Shown here in pieces: positions 11,501-20,247 of a stretch of 64,000 nucleotides of DNA (within the stretch, counting starts at the first letter, position 1; every line of letters starts with the position of its first letter). Under the pieces are notes generated by a model. That model saw only the letters and a program-made list of their open reading frames with translations. It did not search any database and was not told the origin of the DNA. Source of the stretch: Agrypnia vestita (taxonomy: Eukaryota > Arthropoda > Insecta > Trichoptera > Phryganeidae). A program made the translations under genes and the position numbers. The stretch is from NCBI GenBank assembly GCA_016648135.1, contig JADDOH010000460.1, positions 1 through 64,000 on the forward strand. Direction: 5' to 3'.

Positions 11501-14500
11501 TCTTGCCCTAGAACACTACAGTACTCATGGTGCGCTATATAGTTAATTTATTCCGAAATGTTTATAATTTATTCAGTTGCTAAAAATATTTGAAATTTGT
11601 AGAGTTAACGGAACGGCATACCCCTCAAAGATTAAACAATGTGCAGCAATCACTACTACATCAATTTAATATTGTCATGTATTACAATATATGCATACTA
11701 AACATAGATGCAATGTCTGTGGCACTGCTCTACTAAAAAGGTCGTAGCATTTATGGAAATGTCAAGACCAATAGACCACACAACAAAGATAAGCTAAATA
11801 TATGTTTATCGTCATCTGTGCAGACTTCAGGAATCAAATATATAATTGAATTATGATAAAACTCAGCAGTCAAGAATTTTCGTAAAAAAATAATTTTCGA
11901 GACAAAATTTTACAGAGCTAAGTGGGTAGAATGCCTCACATAATATTTTAGATATCTCTCTTAGCTCACAAAAAAATGTGATGACAAAGTGGCCAAACAA
12001 ATATGTCATACCCATTACCATGGTGACTATCAGCTGCATGCAGTCAATACATTGCAACATGAGTCGTATGTGAGCATACATTTTGAAAATAAAAAGGCAA
12101 AAATAAATATTTATCTGACAGAATATAATGATGTACCTATTAAAATCTGAATAAAATGATAATATTTCTGATAGGAGTATTTTGAGATATATATTATTAC
12201 AAGATGCTAGAAACAAAGGGAACTGCACTTAATCAAGGACATCCCTACACTCGTCACCCGTTACAACCACCCTTACACCAGTAAGTTCGGCTCAATTTTT
12301 AATTCCTACCTGACTATTATTTATACATATTTGAATTTAAATGCTAATATTTGAACAGAATCAATGTAAAAATTATTTATTTAAAAAGCAGTTATTTTGA
12401 TACTTCACCGGTCAATGGGGGATTAGGATTCTCTCGAAACTTATAAGTCGTGAAAATATAAAATATTATATTAAACTCAGTAGAGGTTATAATAATTTAT
12501 AATAATCTGTCATCACGAATAATCTCTACAAACGCCAAATCCATCAATATAATAATTTGTATTAAGTCGATATATCAATAGTTTATTCAATGAATCATCT
12601 CATCACACAAACAATTGGCGGTCACTGAAAATATTGAATTCTAACAAAAAAAATAAAACTGATTGTTCAAATTATTAATCAAATGAATTTATGAGAAAAA
12701 TGACTACTTAGACTAGGTTGTATCCAGTTTGATTAAAGTAAAAGTTCATTTAAAGCATAGATTTTCGCGCTCTCCACCAATCAAACAACCCGTTTCTGTA
12801 AAAATCAATGCTTTAAACAAACTTTTACTTTAATCCGACCTGACACAACTGGACCTAATACAGTTATGGGCCTACCATACACACAAGTTTCACCACACTT
12901 TTGCCTGCGCAGGCAAAAGTGTGGTGATACTTGTGTATGTGGTAGGCCATTAGATACAGTGACGTCCCTAAGACAAGTGCCGCCCATAGGCAGAGTCAAA
13001 AATTACTATTTTTATAAATTGATTTTCAAAAGTACTTACTTACATTACACATTCGGGTTGTTTGATTTATGGGGAACACAAAAATCTATAGTTCAAACGA
13101 ACTTTTATCTTAATCTAACTTGATACACCGGGCCTTAGCGGTTTATCAATCCTTGTTGTTGAAGATTATAAATTACCATATAATTTTTTTTTCCAAACCC
13201 ATATTTTTTATTTATTTAGAGAATCTTCGTTTACAATACATTTATTTTTTTTACAGTGGAGTTACTTGTATGGATTAAAGTTATTCAACTAGGTAATGTT
13301 TAATGTATCAGAGTAACTTGTTTGTATACAGTAAAAAAAATTTAAAATTCACTATAAATGTTGCTAGTAGCAGGCGCGTGCAGCAGCGAGTATATTGAAG
13401 AATGACTTTTACATAGACATATTTTGGAAAAAACATTGAAATAAAATATAAATATGGCAGAATATTATGATAACATTAAAATATGAATAATGTGATAATT
13501 GTGATAGGAATGATATGAGATACATCATTCAATTAGATTTTTTCAAAATATTTAATTACGTAAACGTCATACTGCAATATTCTCACTGAACACCCCTGGG
13601 TAATAGGTATATATTTTATTTTAGATATGCAACAATAGGTAACAGAGATTTTTGAATATATGAATTGTTTGTTGGGTTGATGGTAAGACAGTGTAGTATT
13701 GTTAAAGTGCTAATTATAAATTTAATTCTGGAGGTTGGTTTTGTATTTGTGTATTGGTGTTAAAAGGCATACTTAGCTTTTTGTGTTATTAAAATATATT
13801 ATATTTCTTTTTGGATAATTATCTCCTGATCACCACATTCCGTTTCTTTCCATTCTTTTGCTTATAACCAATTAGTGATTTACAATTTAATTAATATTTT
13901 ATAAATGTTTTTCATGTTCAGAAATTCTGCTAAAAAAAAATTTTGCATGTACCTTACATTAGATTAAATATTTAATGATTTCAATAATTGGACGAAATGA
14001 TTCATATATCATTTTTTAATCTTTAAAATTTGATAAAAATGTTTTGTGATAATTAGTCATTTATAAAAAATAAAGATAACAAAAAAAATTGATAGCATAA
14101 AAATTTTCTTGCACGCAATATTGATACGCTGCATCACAGAGATTTCTATTTCTGTACAGCATCTACCATCTTTATTACGAATCTAAATCTATGACTGATC
14201 TATGGTACAAGCGTATGAGTAGCAGACATACAATAAAAGTAAACATAAATTAAAATTGGCCGAGTCCAAGTAGGCCATTAGTTTTGAAAATAGACTGACC
14301 CGATAACACAGAATTTTTAAGAATCTTTCAGTTTCTCAGAAAAATTACAACTCTATTTTTTAATGCATTACTTTAATTAAATATACATTATGTTAACAAC
14401 ATTAGTTTAATTATATAACCAATTAGACGTGTGAGAAATAAATTAATCAATGAAGTATTTTACACCTAATCAATTGAGAGATGCCTGTAAGACCAAAGAC

Positions 14501-14877
14501 GGATTAACGAAATTTATTTAAAACATCATCCGGCAATCTCCGATAGTAACATTAGCATACTTTTTCGCCTATCCCACGATCAGTATCGAACATTCGTTAA
14601 ACTAATCAAAATTCTACACACGTATAACCATATGGACAAACATGGAGTTCCGACGATGTGACACAAGGGATTAAAATAAATGAATAATGCAATGAAAATG
14701 AGTCATTCTAGGAGTCAGAGTTCTTTATGAAAAATCCATTTTATAACCTCCGAAAAGAAATATTATATTAACTCACTTTGTTCGGAAGCCTGCGGTCCCA
14801 TATTCAATGAATACTTCGGTCGTCCTCGGATGCATTTCTCTGGCGAAAGCGTACACCGTTCTGTAGTTACCTGTCAT
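2483..14877 (-). CDS. PGM3: Phosphoacetylglucosamine mutase, N-terminal 134 residues (partial gene, 4 exons)
   Basis: The product converts GlcNAc-6-phosphate to GlcNAc-1-phosphate, the step before UDP-GlcNAc, which feeds chitin, glycoproteins and GPI anchors in the cytosol. Coding exons are 14877-14777, 9808-9738, 4369-4237 and 2578-2483. Joined, they give 133 codons plus two bases with no stop, and every junction has gt/ag borders and compatible phase. Recognisable blocks are [10 protein letters not shown] (residues 25-34), [16 protein letters not shown] (38-53), the active-site loop TASHN (66-70, catalytic Ser68), DNGVKLIDP (74-82) and the GMDSR block (130-134), the family's GRDTR-type motif. 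The family is normally about 540 residues; the metal-binding and sugar-binding domains lie beyond the left edge. In-frame TAA TAA lies 15 bases before the ATG, so the start is secure. The loop reads SHNL where most members have SHNP. Confidence 0.96.
2579..4236 (-). other. PGM3 intron 3
   Basis: A 1658-bp intron with donor gtgagt at 4236 and acceptor ttattgtttcag at 2579. It contains a decayed non-LTR retrotransposon tail on the opposite strand (about 3230-3480). The rest is AT-rich with nothing else I can identify. Confidence 0.9.
3230..3475 (+). pseudogene. Non-LTR retrotransposon ORF2 C-terminal remnant
   Basis: An open frame from 3251 to 3475 reads like the extreme C-terminus of Jockey/CR1-type reverse-transcriptase polyproteins: a basic stretch ([15 protein letters not shown]), then the hydrophobic '[10 protein letters not shown]' block and a lysine-rich tail FKKYIK before the stop. 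That 'ynkLP..vr......Fk..lk' layout is characteristic of these ORF2 tails. It is truncated at its 5' end and lies antisense inside PGM3 intron 3. The exact family is unresolved. Confidence 0.5.
4237..4369 (-). CDS. PGM3: PGM3 coding exon 3 (active-site exon)
   Basis: This 133-nt exon encodes residues 58-102. It carries the phosphoserine loop TASHN (66-70), then [17 protein letters not shown] (71-87) and [13 protein letters not shown]. Ser68 is the residue that is phosphorylated during catalysis in this family. The residue after Asn70 is Leu (codon CTG), where Pro is usual. The acceptor ttttttcag ends at 4370 and the donor gtgagt begins at 4236. Split codons on both sides restore Gly58 and Gly102. 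Confidence 0.97.
4639..5545 (-). mobile_element. tRNA-derived SINE (family S1), split by a transposon insertion
   Basis: The two parts are 4639-4681 (3' body) and 5408-5545 (tRNA-like head). On the minus strand the head has an A-box-like TTGGTGTAATGGTCATG and a B-box GGTTCGAGCCC. The body matches the uninterrupted copies at 40790-40985 (minus) and 49949-50132 (plus), including AAACGCTTGTGCCATGA. Joining the parts across one TA restores the element's order, so the interrupting element inserted after the SINE. Pol III transcription is the expected origin. Confidence 0.85.
4684..5405 (-). mobile_element. Pogo/Tigger-like nonautonomous DNA transposon nested in the SINE
   Basis: A 722-bp element flanked by TA (4682-4683 and 5406-5407). 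The termini are inverted repeats of CAGTCGAACTCGGTTATAA (right end: one C/T change, then C for G in the next few bases). Subterminal copies of CTTATAGCCG and TTATATCCG recur near both ends, as in pogo-family elements. On the minus strand 4928-4734 resembles the helix-turn-helix of pogo/CENP-B transposases: [16 protein letters not shown] then VYLAALENN. The catalytic part is missing, so it is an internally deleted copy. Confidence 0.85.
5866..6040 (-). mobile_element. tRNA-derived SINE (family S2)
   Basis: On the minus strand a tRNA-like head GCGGCCCTCGTAGCGCTG is followed by GTGGGTATGACACTGGC (A-box-like) and GGTTCGATTCCCGG (B-box), then a body ending in an A-run that appears as the T-run at 5872-5877. 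Its sequence differs from family S1. I saw no second full copy in the window. Confidence 0.75.
6140..6606 (+). pseudogene. RTE-like non-LTR retrotransposon C-terminus (family A), broken
   Basis: Recognisable ORF2 C-terminal blocks occur in order but in shifting frames: LMYGSEAL near 6178, then from 6376 [17 protein letters not shown] and [13 protein letters not shown], and finally [15 protein letters not shown] to the stop. The same family occurs at 53077-53480 (minus) and as a bare tail at 57478-57550. The end is followed by AAGTAAGTAAG, matching the AAGT-repeat tail at 57.5 kb. Several stops and frameshifts make it a dead 5'-truncated copy. Confidence 0.75.
7280..7550. repeat. Tandem repeat, about 105-bp unit with poly-C block
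   Basis: Two full units and one partial unit share AAGTTGATGTAG, then AATCTCTGGAAACTGTAACA, a run of 10-13 C and CATGGTTT. They lie inside the hAT-like element. The open frame crossing them is a by-product of the repeat. Confidence 0.85.
7700..7920. repeat. Minisatellite of ACTTCATTTCATT / AATACTACAATT
   Basis: At least four copies of a roughly 38-bp unit alternate the CTTCATTTCATTACTTCA motif with TTAATACTACAATTA. The array is part of the hAT-like element interior. Confidence 0.85.
9738..9808 (-). CDS. PGM3: PGM3 coding exon 2
   Basis: A 71-nt exon for residues 34-58: [19 protein letters not shown] then RVKN. It follows the YGTAGFRTK block of exon 1 as in known PGM3 proteins. The acceptor ttttttccag ends at 9809 and the donor gttagt begins at 9737. 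The split Lys34 (AA|G) and Gly58 (G|GA) codons both restore sense. Confidence 0.95.
10027..10737. mobile_element. 711-bp foldback element with about 290-bp inverted arms
   Basis: The arms 10027-10312 and 10433-10737 are inverted copies. Shared blocks include GGCAGGATTCTACTTTGGG, AGGGTTTATTA, GTAGGTGGGTCTGC and TTGCTAGTGATATATTGAA. The ends are TTAA|GGCAGG and CCTGCC|TCAA, which could be a TTAA target site with one substitution, but that is inference. There is no coding capacity. The loop is about 120 bp. As RNA it would form a very long imperfect hairpin. Confidence 0.85.
11003..11112 (-). repeat. Decayed Penelope-like terminal repeat (copy 4)
   Basis: On the minus strand it reads CAATGGGATACGAAACATCG then GCCAGAGAGGTTGTGATAT, colinear with the repeats at 62578-62860. 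The hammerhead-like half CTGATGA is degraded here. No coding sequence is attached. Confidence 0.55.
12711..13134. mobile_element. Harbinger-like foldback MITE with a nested palindrome
   Basis: A 424-bp element flanked by TTA (12708-12710 and 13135-13137). Inverted arms of about 85 bp run 12711-12795 and about 13050-13134 and share GATTAAAG, AAAAGTTC and AATCAAACAACCCG. A third, inverted arm-like copy (about 12798-12855) sits inside, next to an almost spacerless 80-bp palindrome. The three-base TTA duplication fits the PIF/Harbinger superfamily. No protein is encoded; the open frames on both strands are mirror images from the palindrome. Confidence 0.75.
12869..12948. repeat. 80-bp spacerless palindrome centred on TGCGCA
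   Basis: The left arm 12869-12908 and right arm 12909-12948 are reverse complements with only a few mismatches, including CACCACACTTTTGCCTGC against its complement. There is no loop. Such a structure would extrude as a cruciform or fold as a hairpin if transcribed. Confidence 0.95.
13205..13380 (+). repeat. Dispersed repeat family R2, copy 1
   Basis: It shares TTTATTTAGA, TCGTTTACAA, ATGGATTAAAG and ACTTGTTTGTATACAGT with the copy at about 22995-23230. A weaker match continues further right in both (near 13680 and 23320, AGTGTAGTATT). The second copy is interrupted by a 76-bp MITE. Confidence 0.7.
14777..14877 (-). CDS. PGM3: PGM3 coding exon 1 with start codon
   Basis: A 101-nt coding part from ATG at 14877-14875 to the donor gtgagt at 14776. 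It encodes [20 protein letters not shown] then [14 protein letters not shown]. The EYGTAGFR block is diagnostic for the phosphoacetylglucosamine mutase N-terminus. The start has A at -3 and two in-frame TAA codons 10-15 bases upstream, so no longer N-terminus in this exon is possible. The 5' untranslated region begins at 14878. Confidence 0.96.
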
Positions 14878-15300
14878 TTTACTCGATATTTATTAAAAAC
14901 GGCGCGTTATGCCATTCAAGAACTACCACAAACGTCAGACTACGTCATAATGAAATGAAAGTAAACGAGTTTTTGCCGTCACCTCGTGTCAAAAAATACC
15001 TATCAACCACAGACTTCTATCAACAAACTCCTTACTACATTAAACGGCAGATTGCAGATTCCTATATATTCAAACGTCGGTAAAACAGACATTCGTTCAA
15101 AAATGAATCAAATTGCAGATGCCGTACTTTCGAATGTCGGTAAAACAGATCGTTTTAAAATGTTCAACGCTGCGTTCACGCACATGCGCAATACGAAACT
15201 AATTCTAAATATATTGTTTCTTTCATTCGTCAGATGTCGCTATCGATCACACTTTCATAACATGTAATTTATTTTACTTACTAATTTTGGTATAAAAATT
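14878..15300 (-). promoter_or_regulatory. PGM3 5' UTR and probable promoter region
   Basis: No TATA box stands out. A direct repeat of about 60 bp occurs twice: ATTGCAGAT (15051, 15112) followed by TCGGTAAAACAGA (15077, 15137). A TATCGATC at 15241-15248 is one base from the insect DRE core element TATCGATA, common in housekeeping promoters. The plus-strand open frame here (14986-15267) starts at GTG and is not convincing as a gene. Promoter function is inferred from position. Confidence 0.45.
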
Positions 15301-16541
15301 AACAAGTTTGTGTATTAGAAAATGTTTACTAGGGATAATTGAAAAATATATCGAATTATGAATGCGGGAAATAAAGTGATTTCTTCGTGCTCTAAACACG
15401 GTTATTTGAACAATATGAAGTGCATAGTGGAGCTGTACAGCCGACATTTATGAATGGAAGCGGAGACTGAAATTGGAAAGAAAATGAGGTGGAAACGCGG
15501 TCACTCAGGCATAAGGTATGTGGAAATTTTATGTAGGTAGGATGATTGAAGAATTAACAAATTAGGATCGAATGTTGATTTGATTTCAGTATTTTCGGTG
15601 GAATTAGGAAAAAATCGTTGAAATGGTTTAAATACCTGTGAGGTGAGGGTGTTAATGAAAAAAAAAATTGAGCGTTAAAGGCAACAGGAAAAGTCCTACA
15701 GAAGGGAACCCTAGTTAGCGGTGCAAAAAGTTTACGCAATAAATTAGTGTAGATTTCGTGAATATCCACTTGTACCTACCTAAGCACTTCAGTGACAAAA
15801 TCACAGCGGTGAAATTAAAAATATAATATAGTTTTCATTATAAATCCTATACCTACATGTGGGGTTCGGTTTCAGCTTATTTACAACTTTGATTATGCTG
15901 GATGAATTCAAACTCACTTAAACTCGTCAAGATTTTGATGCCACTCCTACACTTTGTTGTGTCAATGTCCTTATAGATTTGACTGGTAGATAATACATTA
16001 TTTATATAGTACCTACTAATATACCTATCCATTCTGAAGTCATTCAAGTCATTTTATAATTTTTTCAATTTTTTAAATTCACAACAAACAAAATCATTTT
16101 ACAGACAACCAGCTATTGTTTTGTAATAATTTTAAATATATACAGATAAATTCTAAAGTGTCCTTGATTTAAATCATACACGTACTATAAATGATTTAAA
16201 TAATTTTAGAATAGTAGGTAGGTACCAGAAAGTATGTAAGTACTTGCCTGAACATCTGAGATAAATTTACATTTTTTTGTGTGCGTGTGTGTACCTACCT
16301 ATGTGTGACCCCAAATATATACATGTAAGAATTCGTTTTCATCGACATCAAGTCGATGTGCAAAATTTCAGCTCGATTGGATGACAGACTCATCAGTTTT
16401 AAAAATATTATCGGTTAAAATAAATTACCTCGATATTTTGGTATTTGCAATTTTCGAAGAGAAGGGGGGAATGAAAATCACTATTTTAAAGTAATACGAA
16501 AAGGTGTTAAGAATAGGTAGATTTCGTCAATAACACTGACA
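15301..16541. other. Intergenic, no gene seen
   Basis: This is AT-rich sequence upstream of PGM3. Near 16355-16390 is CAAAATTTCAGCTCGATTGG, a phrase that also occurs inverted near 49120 and, in related form, in the R3 repeats, so part of this stretch is repetitive. No reading frame is convincing. Confidence 0.5.
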
Positions 16542-16640
16542 CCATATTTCGCAAACGTCGAGCGTGTTTCTTTCTTTCCTTCTCAGGATCTATGTTTCAA
16601 CTCCATACAGAGTTGTGGAAAACACCAACGCCTTCCTTAA
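16542..16640 (-). pseudogene. RTE-type reverse transcriptase fragment
   Basis: The minus strand reads KALVFSTTLYGVET, a TAG where Trp is usual, then ILRRKERNTLDVCEIW. That is the '.LLYG.ETW.lr...e..ld.fe.' block near the C-terminus of RTE-like ORF2 proteins. The copy is short and dead. Confidence 0.65.
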
Positions 16641-17039
16641 CCAGCCGGACTTTGACGATTCTTTTTTTTATTTGAATGTATTTATTTAGTCAATAATGCA
16701 ATTTTATCATTAATTAATTAACCATGTAAATATTCCCTTATTATCTATGATAATTCTATTTTATTTTTTGATGTGTCGTCTGCATTCCTTCTTTATCATG
16801 TTATTTCGCTTTTTCACATTCACTGGTAGATAATTATATTCCTTTCCTTTTTAGTATAAATAGATTTGAGTATTTTCTTTCTTTCTATTTGTAATTCTTA
16901 TTCCAATTGCAATTATTGTATTACATGTTATTTTAGAAGTAGGTATTTTTGAATTCTATCATTAAAAATTTTGTATAGCTTTAGATTTTGTTTTAAGGTG
17001 AGCCAAATAAATTATTTAACATATTTTTAATGTTAAAGT

Positions 17040-17405
17040 ATATATTTATAAGCCGATCTTCCGCAGCTGAACGACGCTGCATTTCTTTCTATATAATATG
17101 CGCTTATCAAACACACTGAGCGGATGATCGGATTGCCGTCAAAAACACTCTGGATCGATTTTGACCCTTTTCCCGTGATCCAATCGAGCTGAAACTTTCC
17201 AAGTAGACTTGTGGCGACGATCAAGAAGATCTATCAAATTTTCGTTAAAAAAAAATAATAATTAGAGTATAATTTCGGATATGAAAATTTTATTGGTTTT
17301 TTCAAATTGGAATCATTAGAAAAGTTTGATTAGCAACGGCGGCCCGATAACGTCGTGGAATATTTTCTAAATTTGAATTACTCCGTCGGTATAAATAATA
17401 GGTGC
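17040..17405 (+). repeat. Dispersed repeat family R3, copy 1
   Basis: It shares long blocks with 29965-30470 and, inverted, 33535-33830: CCTTTTCCCGTGATCCAATC, GAGCTGAAACTT, GTGGCGACGATCAAGAAGAT, AATCATTAGAAAAGTTTGAT and GCGGCCCGATAACGTCG. This copy lacks the ACTCCCTTT terminus seen in the other two. Confidence 0.85.
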
Positions 17406-18257
17406 TTCACAAAAAATGTCACACTACCTATAGGTACCTACCATAAAAAATTCTAGAATTTTATAAATTTTTACTATGTGATATTACGAGACAATACTAT
17501 TTTTAGTTGATTTAGTTGCAATTTATTTATAAAATATATTTAACAACAGAAGACATAAAGTCTATCTTGCAAAACTATTTGATCACAGATCACACTTAAA
17601 ATGAATTTAAAAGTCGTTAATTAATCAACTCGAAGAGAAAATCTTTGCATCTTTGTTATTTTGGAAAAAAAGATTTGTACATTTAGAAAGATTTTTTTTT
17701 ATTATTATTTTCAGCGCTTTCTTAAGGAAATTTAATCTAATTATAAATTAATTCAAATATAATTATAAGATACGCGATGAGTTATCTTAAAATTGCTAGA
17801 TGAAAATATAAAAACAATTTCCTTCTCATATTTTACTTCATAAAATATTGCATTAAGAATTCAAATTTTGGTGCACAATTAGAAAAATATAATGGCTTAC
17901 TACATAAATTATTTGATTTGTTTCTGAGAATTGAAACTTTGAATCCAATTATTTATCTCAGAATGCCATTTTTTCATATTATTCTAGAATTATAATTTAT
18001 AATTATCTTCTTTAGAAGACGCTTCTAAATCCTTTCTCGATAAAGCCTTCTTTCCTCTGGTATTGCCATGAAAATCTGTATGGGCATTTCTCATGCCATG
18101 TCCAAGCCAACCTAACAGAGACTTTCAGTTTTGAAGAATTGGGGTATTCATTCAAATATCCTCTTTGATGACCTAATATAATGATTATTTTTACAGCATT
18201 TTAAAGTTAAAAGATAGAAAATGAAGCGTTTTTGGAATACCTTATACATATTATATT
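17406..18257. other. Intergenic, no gene seen
   Basis: AT-rich sequence with no recognisable frame, repeat or structured RNA. It contains short inverted stretches about TATAATTATAA that are unremarkable at this base composition. Confidence 0.5.
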
Positions 18258-18580
18258 TTAATAATAATAATAATAATAATTGGATAACTTATATAGCGCC
18301 GTTTTCGCGAATACTCACCTCAAGGGCGCTTTACACAGAAAAATTATTATCTTACAAAACAACTTAGGTACTGCTAGAAAAGAAAATTTTTATTTACTAT
18401 TACTTACTAGTGGTAAGCTGTCTGTTTGTCTCAGTTTATTAGGTAGTTTGTTCCATAACTTTGGTCCAGCCACCGCGAAAGCACGATCACCCGAATTAGT
18501 TTTGTGGACGCGATTTACTTCAGCTAACCTATTTGTATTAGATGTTGATGCTGAGCGAAGTATTAGTTGTCTATAGTTCT
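18258..18580 (-). mobile_element. CR1/L2-like non-LTR 3' end, copy 1, with TAA microsatellite tail
   Basis: On the minus strand it encodes the start of the NRLAEVNRVHKTNSGDRAF-type tail (with AVAGPKLWNKLPNKLR) and ends in an (ATT)n tail, seen as TAATAATAATAA at 18260-18279. It is nearly identical to the longer copy at 19693-20247. Simple-repeat 3' tails are typical of CR1/L2 elements. 5'-truncated. Confidence 0.8.
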
Positions 18581-18764
18581 TTATAGTGGAGAAAATAAAT
18601 TAAAGAAGATTTTATATATAAAACTCGTTAAGAATTTAGATACACTAAAGTTTATTATGAAAAGCGTGCGAAAATTCAAAAAAATATTTGAAGTTTTGGT
18701 GAAACATAAAAATAGCAAGAATAGGAAAAACGTCTAATTCGGAATAGCATAGTTGTATTGTTTA

Positions 18765-19215
18765 TCATTTGCAGTAATTACACACAAAATCTCTCTCGTA
18801 TCTGGCACATTCATTGTGTACGCAAAAGTTACACATTAGACACTTCACCCAAAGTTCTCCCCTTACGTCCTGACTGAAAGTATCATGTCAGAACTGCATC
18901 TTCATCAATTGGGTTTTCAGTGCCATGACGGATAACTAAATGATAGGAACTGCCGTTATTAATTATTTCTGATGCAGAGAAATGAGAGTCTGTAGCAATA
19001 TTATTGTTAGTTTTCTTTTTCACATTTTTTTACCCTTGTGTGTTATCTTGTTCTTATCAGTTCTCTTTTCAGTTCCATTAGAAGCTCTTTGTATGGTGAA
19101 CCAGATATTATGGTTAAAATATTTTTTCCTGGTTTGTGGAATTGTGTAAATGTCAAATGAGGTTTCTTGCACTTTTGTAACGACATCCCTGTAAAATGAA
19201 GTAAGACTACTTTAA
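18765..19215 (-). pseudogene. Pogo/Tigger-like transposase C-terminus with PHD-like zinc finger, broken
   Basis: The minus strand reads, with frameshifts, a basic Ser/Thr-rich linker (19210-19000), SASEIINNGSS, then HDTFSQDVRGELWVKCLMC and NFCVHNECARYERDFVCNYC with a stop at 18767. The C-x2-C ... W-V-K-C-x2-C ... H-x2-C ... C-x2-C spacing is that of the short zinc finger ending many insect pogo-family DDE transposases. The catalytic domain is absent. Confidence 0.65.
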
Positions 19216-19560
19216 AAAATATATAAGTAATTTGGAATACTATTCCAATTTTGCACCACCCTCTGTATTCCTTCAACTTATTAGATCTTGTTCACATCAC
19301 ATGTCAACGTATTACAAAAAGCAAAAATATTAGCCAAACTATAAAAATATAACTCTTATACGATTTGTTGGGGGAACTTCACAAAACACATCAGCATTCA
19401 TCCACAGACACAGGAGAACTATTCGATCGACCGAATTTAGGGCTTAGGCCGGTTGCACTTTGGATACGAATTATTACGTACGTATTCGTACGATTATTTT
19501 CGTACGTATTGAGCACGCACATTGATTGCGTCTTATCTGTATCTTCTGGAAAACTCTATT

Positions 19561-19695
19561 ATGGCAGACTTAAATAATGACAAATTTCAGGAACATCTAT
19601 CTAATAGATTCACAAATGCTGGGGAGATTCGAAGTGCAATGAGAGCTCATAACATCGGAGAAATATTTAAAAGTTTTTTTGTTCGAAGTACATAA
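19561..19695 (+). CDS. Short ORF, 44 aa, inside the Harbinger-like element (truncated transposon protein?)
   Basis: It starts MADLNNDKFQEHLSNRFTN and continues AGEIRSAMRAHNIGEIFKS with no repeats. The composition is protein-like, with alternating charged and hydrophobic residues. It stops at the CR1 insertion boundary, so it may be the N-terminal exon of a transposon protein cut by that insertion. I do not recognise the family. Confidence 0.35.
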   Translation: MADLNNDKFQEHLSNRFTNAGEIRSAMRAHNIGEIFKSFFVRST

Positions 19696-20247
19696 TTAAT
19701 AATAATAATAATAATAATTGGATAATTTGTATAGCGCCGTTTTCGCGAAATACTCACCTCAAGGACGCTTTACACAGAGAAATTATTATCTTACAAGACA
19801 ACTTACTGCTAGAAAAGAAAAAACTTATTTACTATTATTACTTACTAGTGGTAAGCTGTCTGTTTGTCTCAGTTTATTAGGTAGTTTGTTCCATAACTTT
19901 GGTCCAGCCACCGCGAAAGCACGATCACCCGAATTAGTTTTGTGGACGCGATTTACTTCAGCTAACCTATTTGTATTAGATGTTGATGCTGAGCGAAGTG
20001 TTAGTTGTCTATTATTTGCGGAGAATGGAATGCAGAAGTCGGTTATGTATTGAGGGGCCATGTTGTGAATAGCCTTAAATATTGTAAGGCAAAGCTTATA
20101 TTCAATCCTCTCTGGACATCTAAGCCAGTGAAGGTTTTGAAGATGGTTTGAGATGTGCGCAAACTTTGAAACGCCGGTAATGAGTCTTTTATTACGAATA
20201 TAATTATATACGAATATAATTATATACGAATTATACCTCACCTTCAT
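19693..20247 (-). mobile_element. CR1/L2-like non-LTR 3' end, copy 2
   Basis: On the minus strand 20247-19825 is a 140-residue frame matching CR1/L2 ORF2 C-termini: LHWLRCPERIEYKLCLTIF, KAIHNMAPQYITDF, SGDRAFAVAGPKLWNKLP and NKLRQTDSLP. The last residues are lost to a frameshift. An (ATT)n tail (TAATAATAAT at 19695-19716) ends the element. It is 5'-truncated and lies inside the Harbinger-like element. Confidence 0.85.

Larger units (their letters stand above)
9809..14776 (-). other. PGM3 intron 1 (5.0 kb)
   Basis: It contains a 711-bp foldback element (10027-10737), a decayed Penelope-like repeat (about 11003-11112), a nested Harbinger-like foldback (12711-13134) and a dispersed repeat copy (about 13205-13380). 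The stretches 11113-12700 and 13380-14776 are AT-rich with nothing recognisable. Confidence 0.85.

Noticed and set aside
11863..12228. 121-codon minus-strand hydrophobic frame in PGM3 intron 1, briefly considered as a chemoreceptor fragment
   Set aside because: Phe/Ile/Leu richness is what AT-rich random DNA gives, and no receptor-specific motif can be aligned. A search with the 7tm_6 profile would decide.
12805..13123. Similar frames on both strands encoding [14 protein letters not shown]
   Set aside because: They are mirror images produced by the 80-bp palindrome.
14986..15267. Divergent gene starting opposite PGM3
   Set aside because: The frame begins at GTG rather than ATG, its repeat peptide (SNVGKTD twice) comes from a noncoding direct repeat, and no donor site follows.
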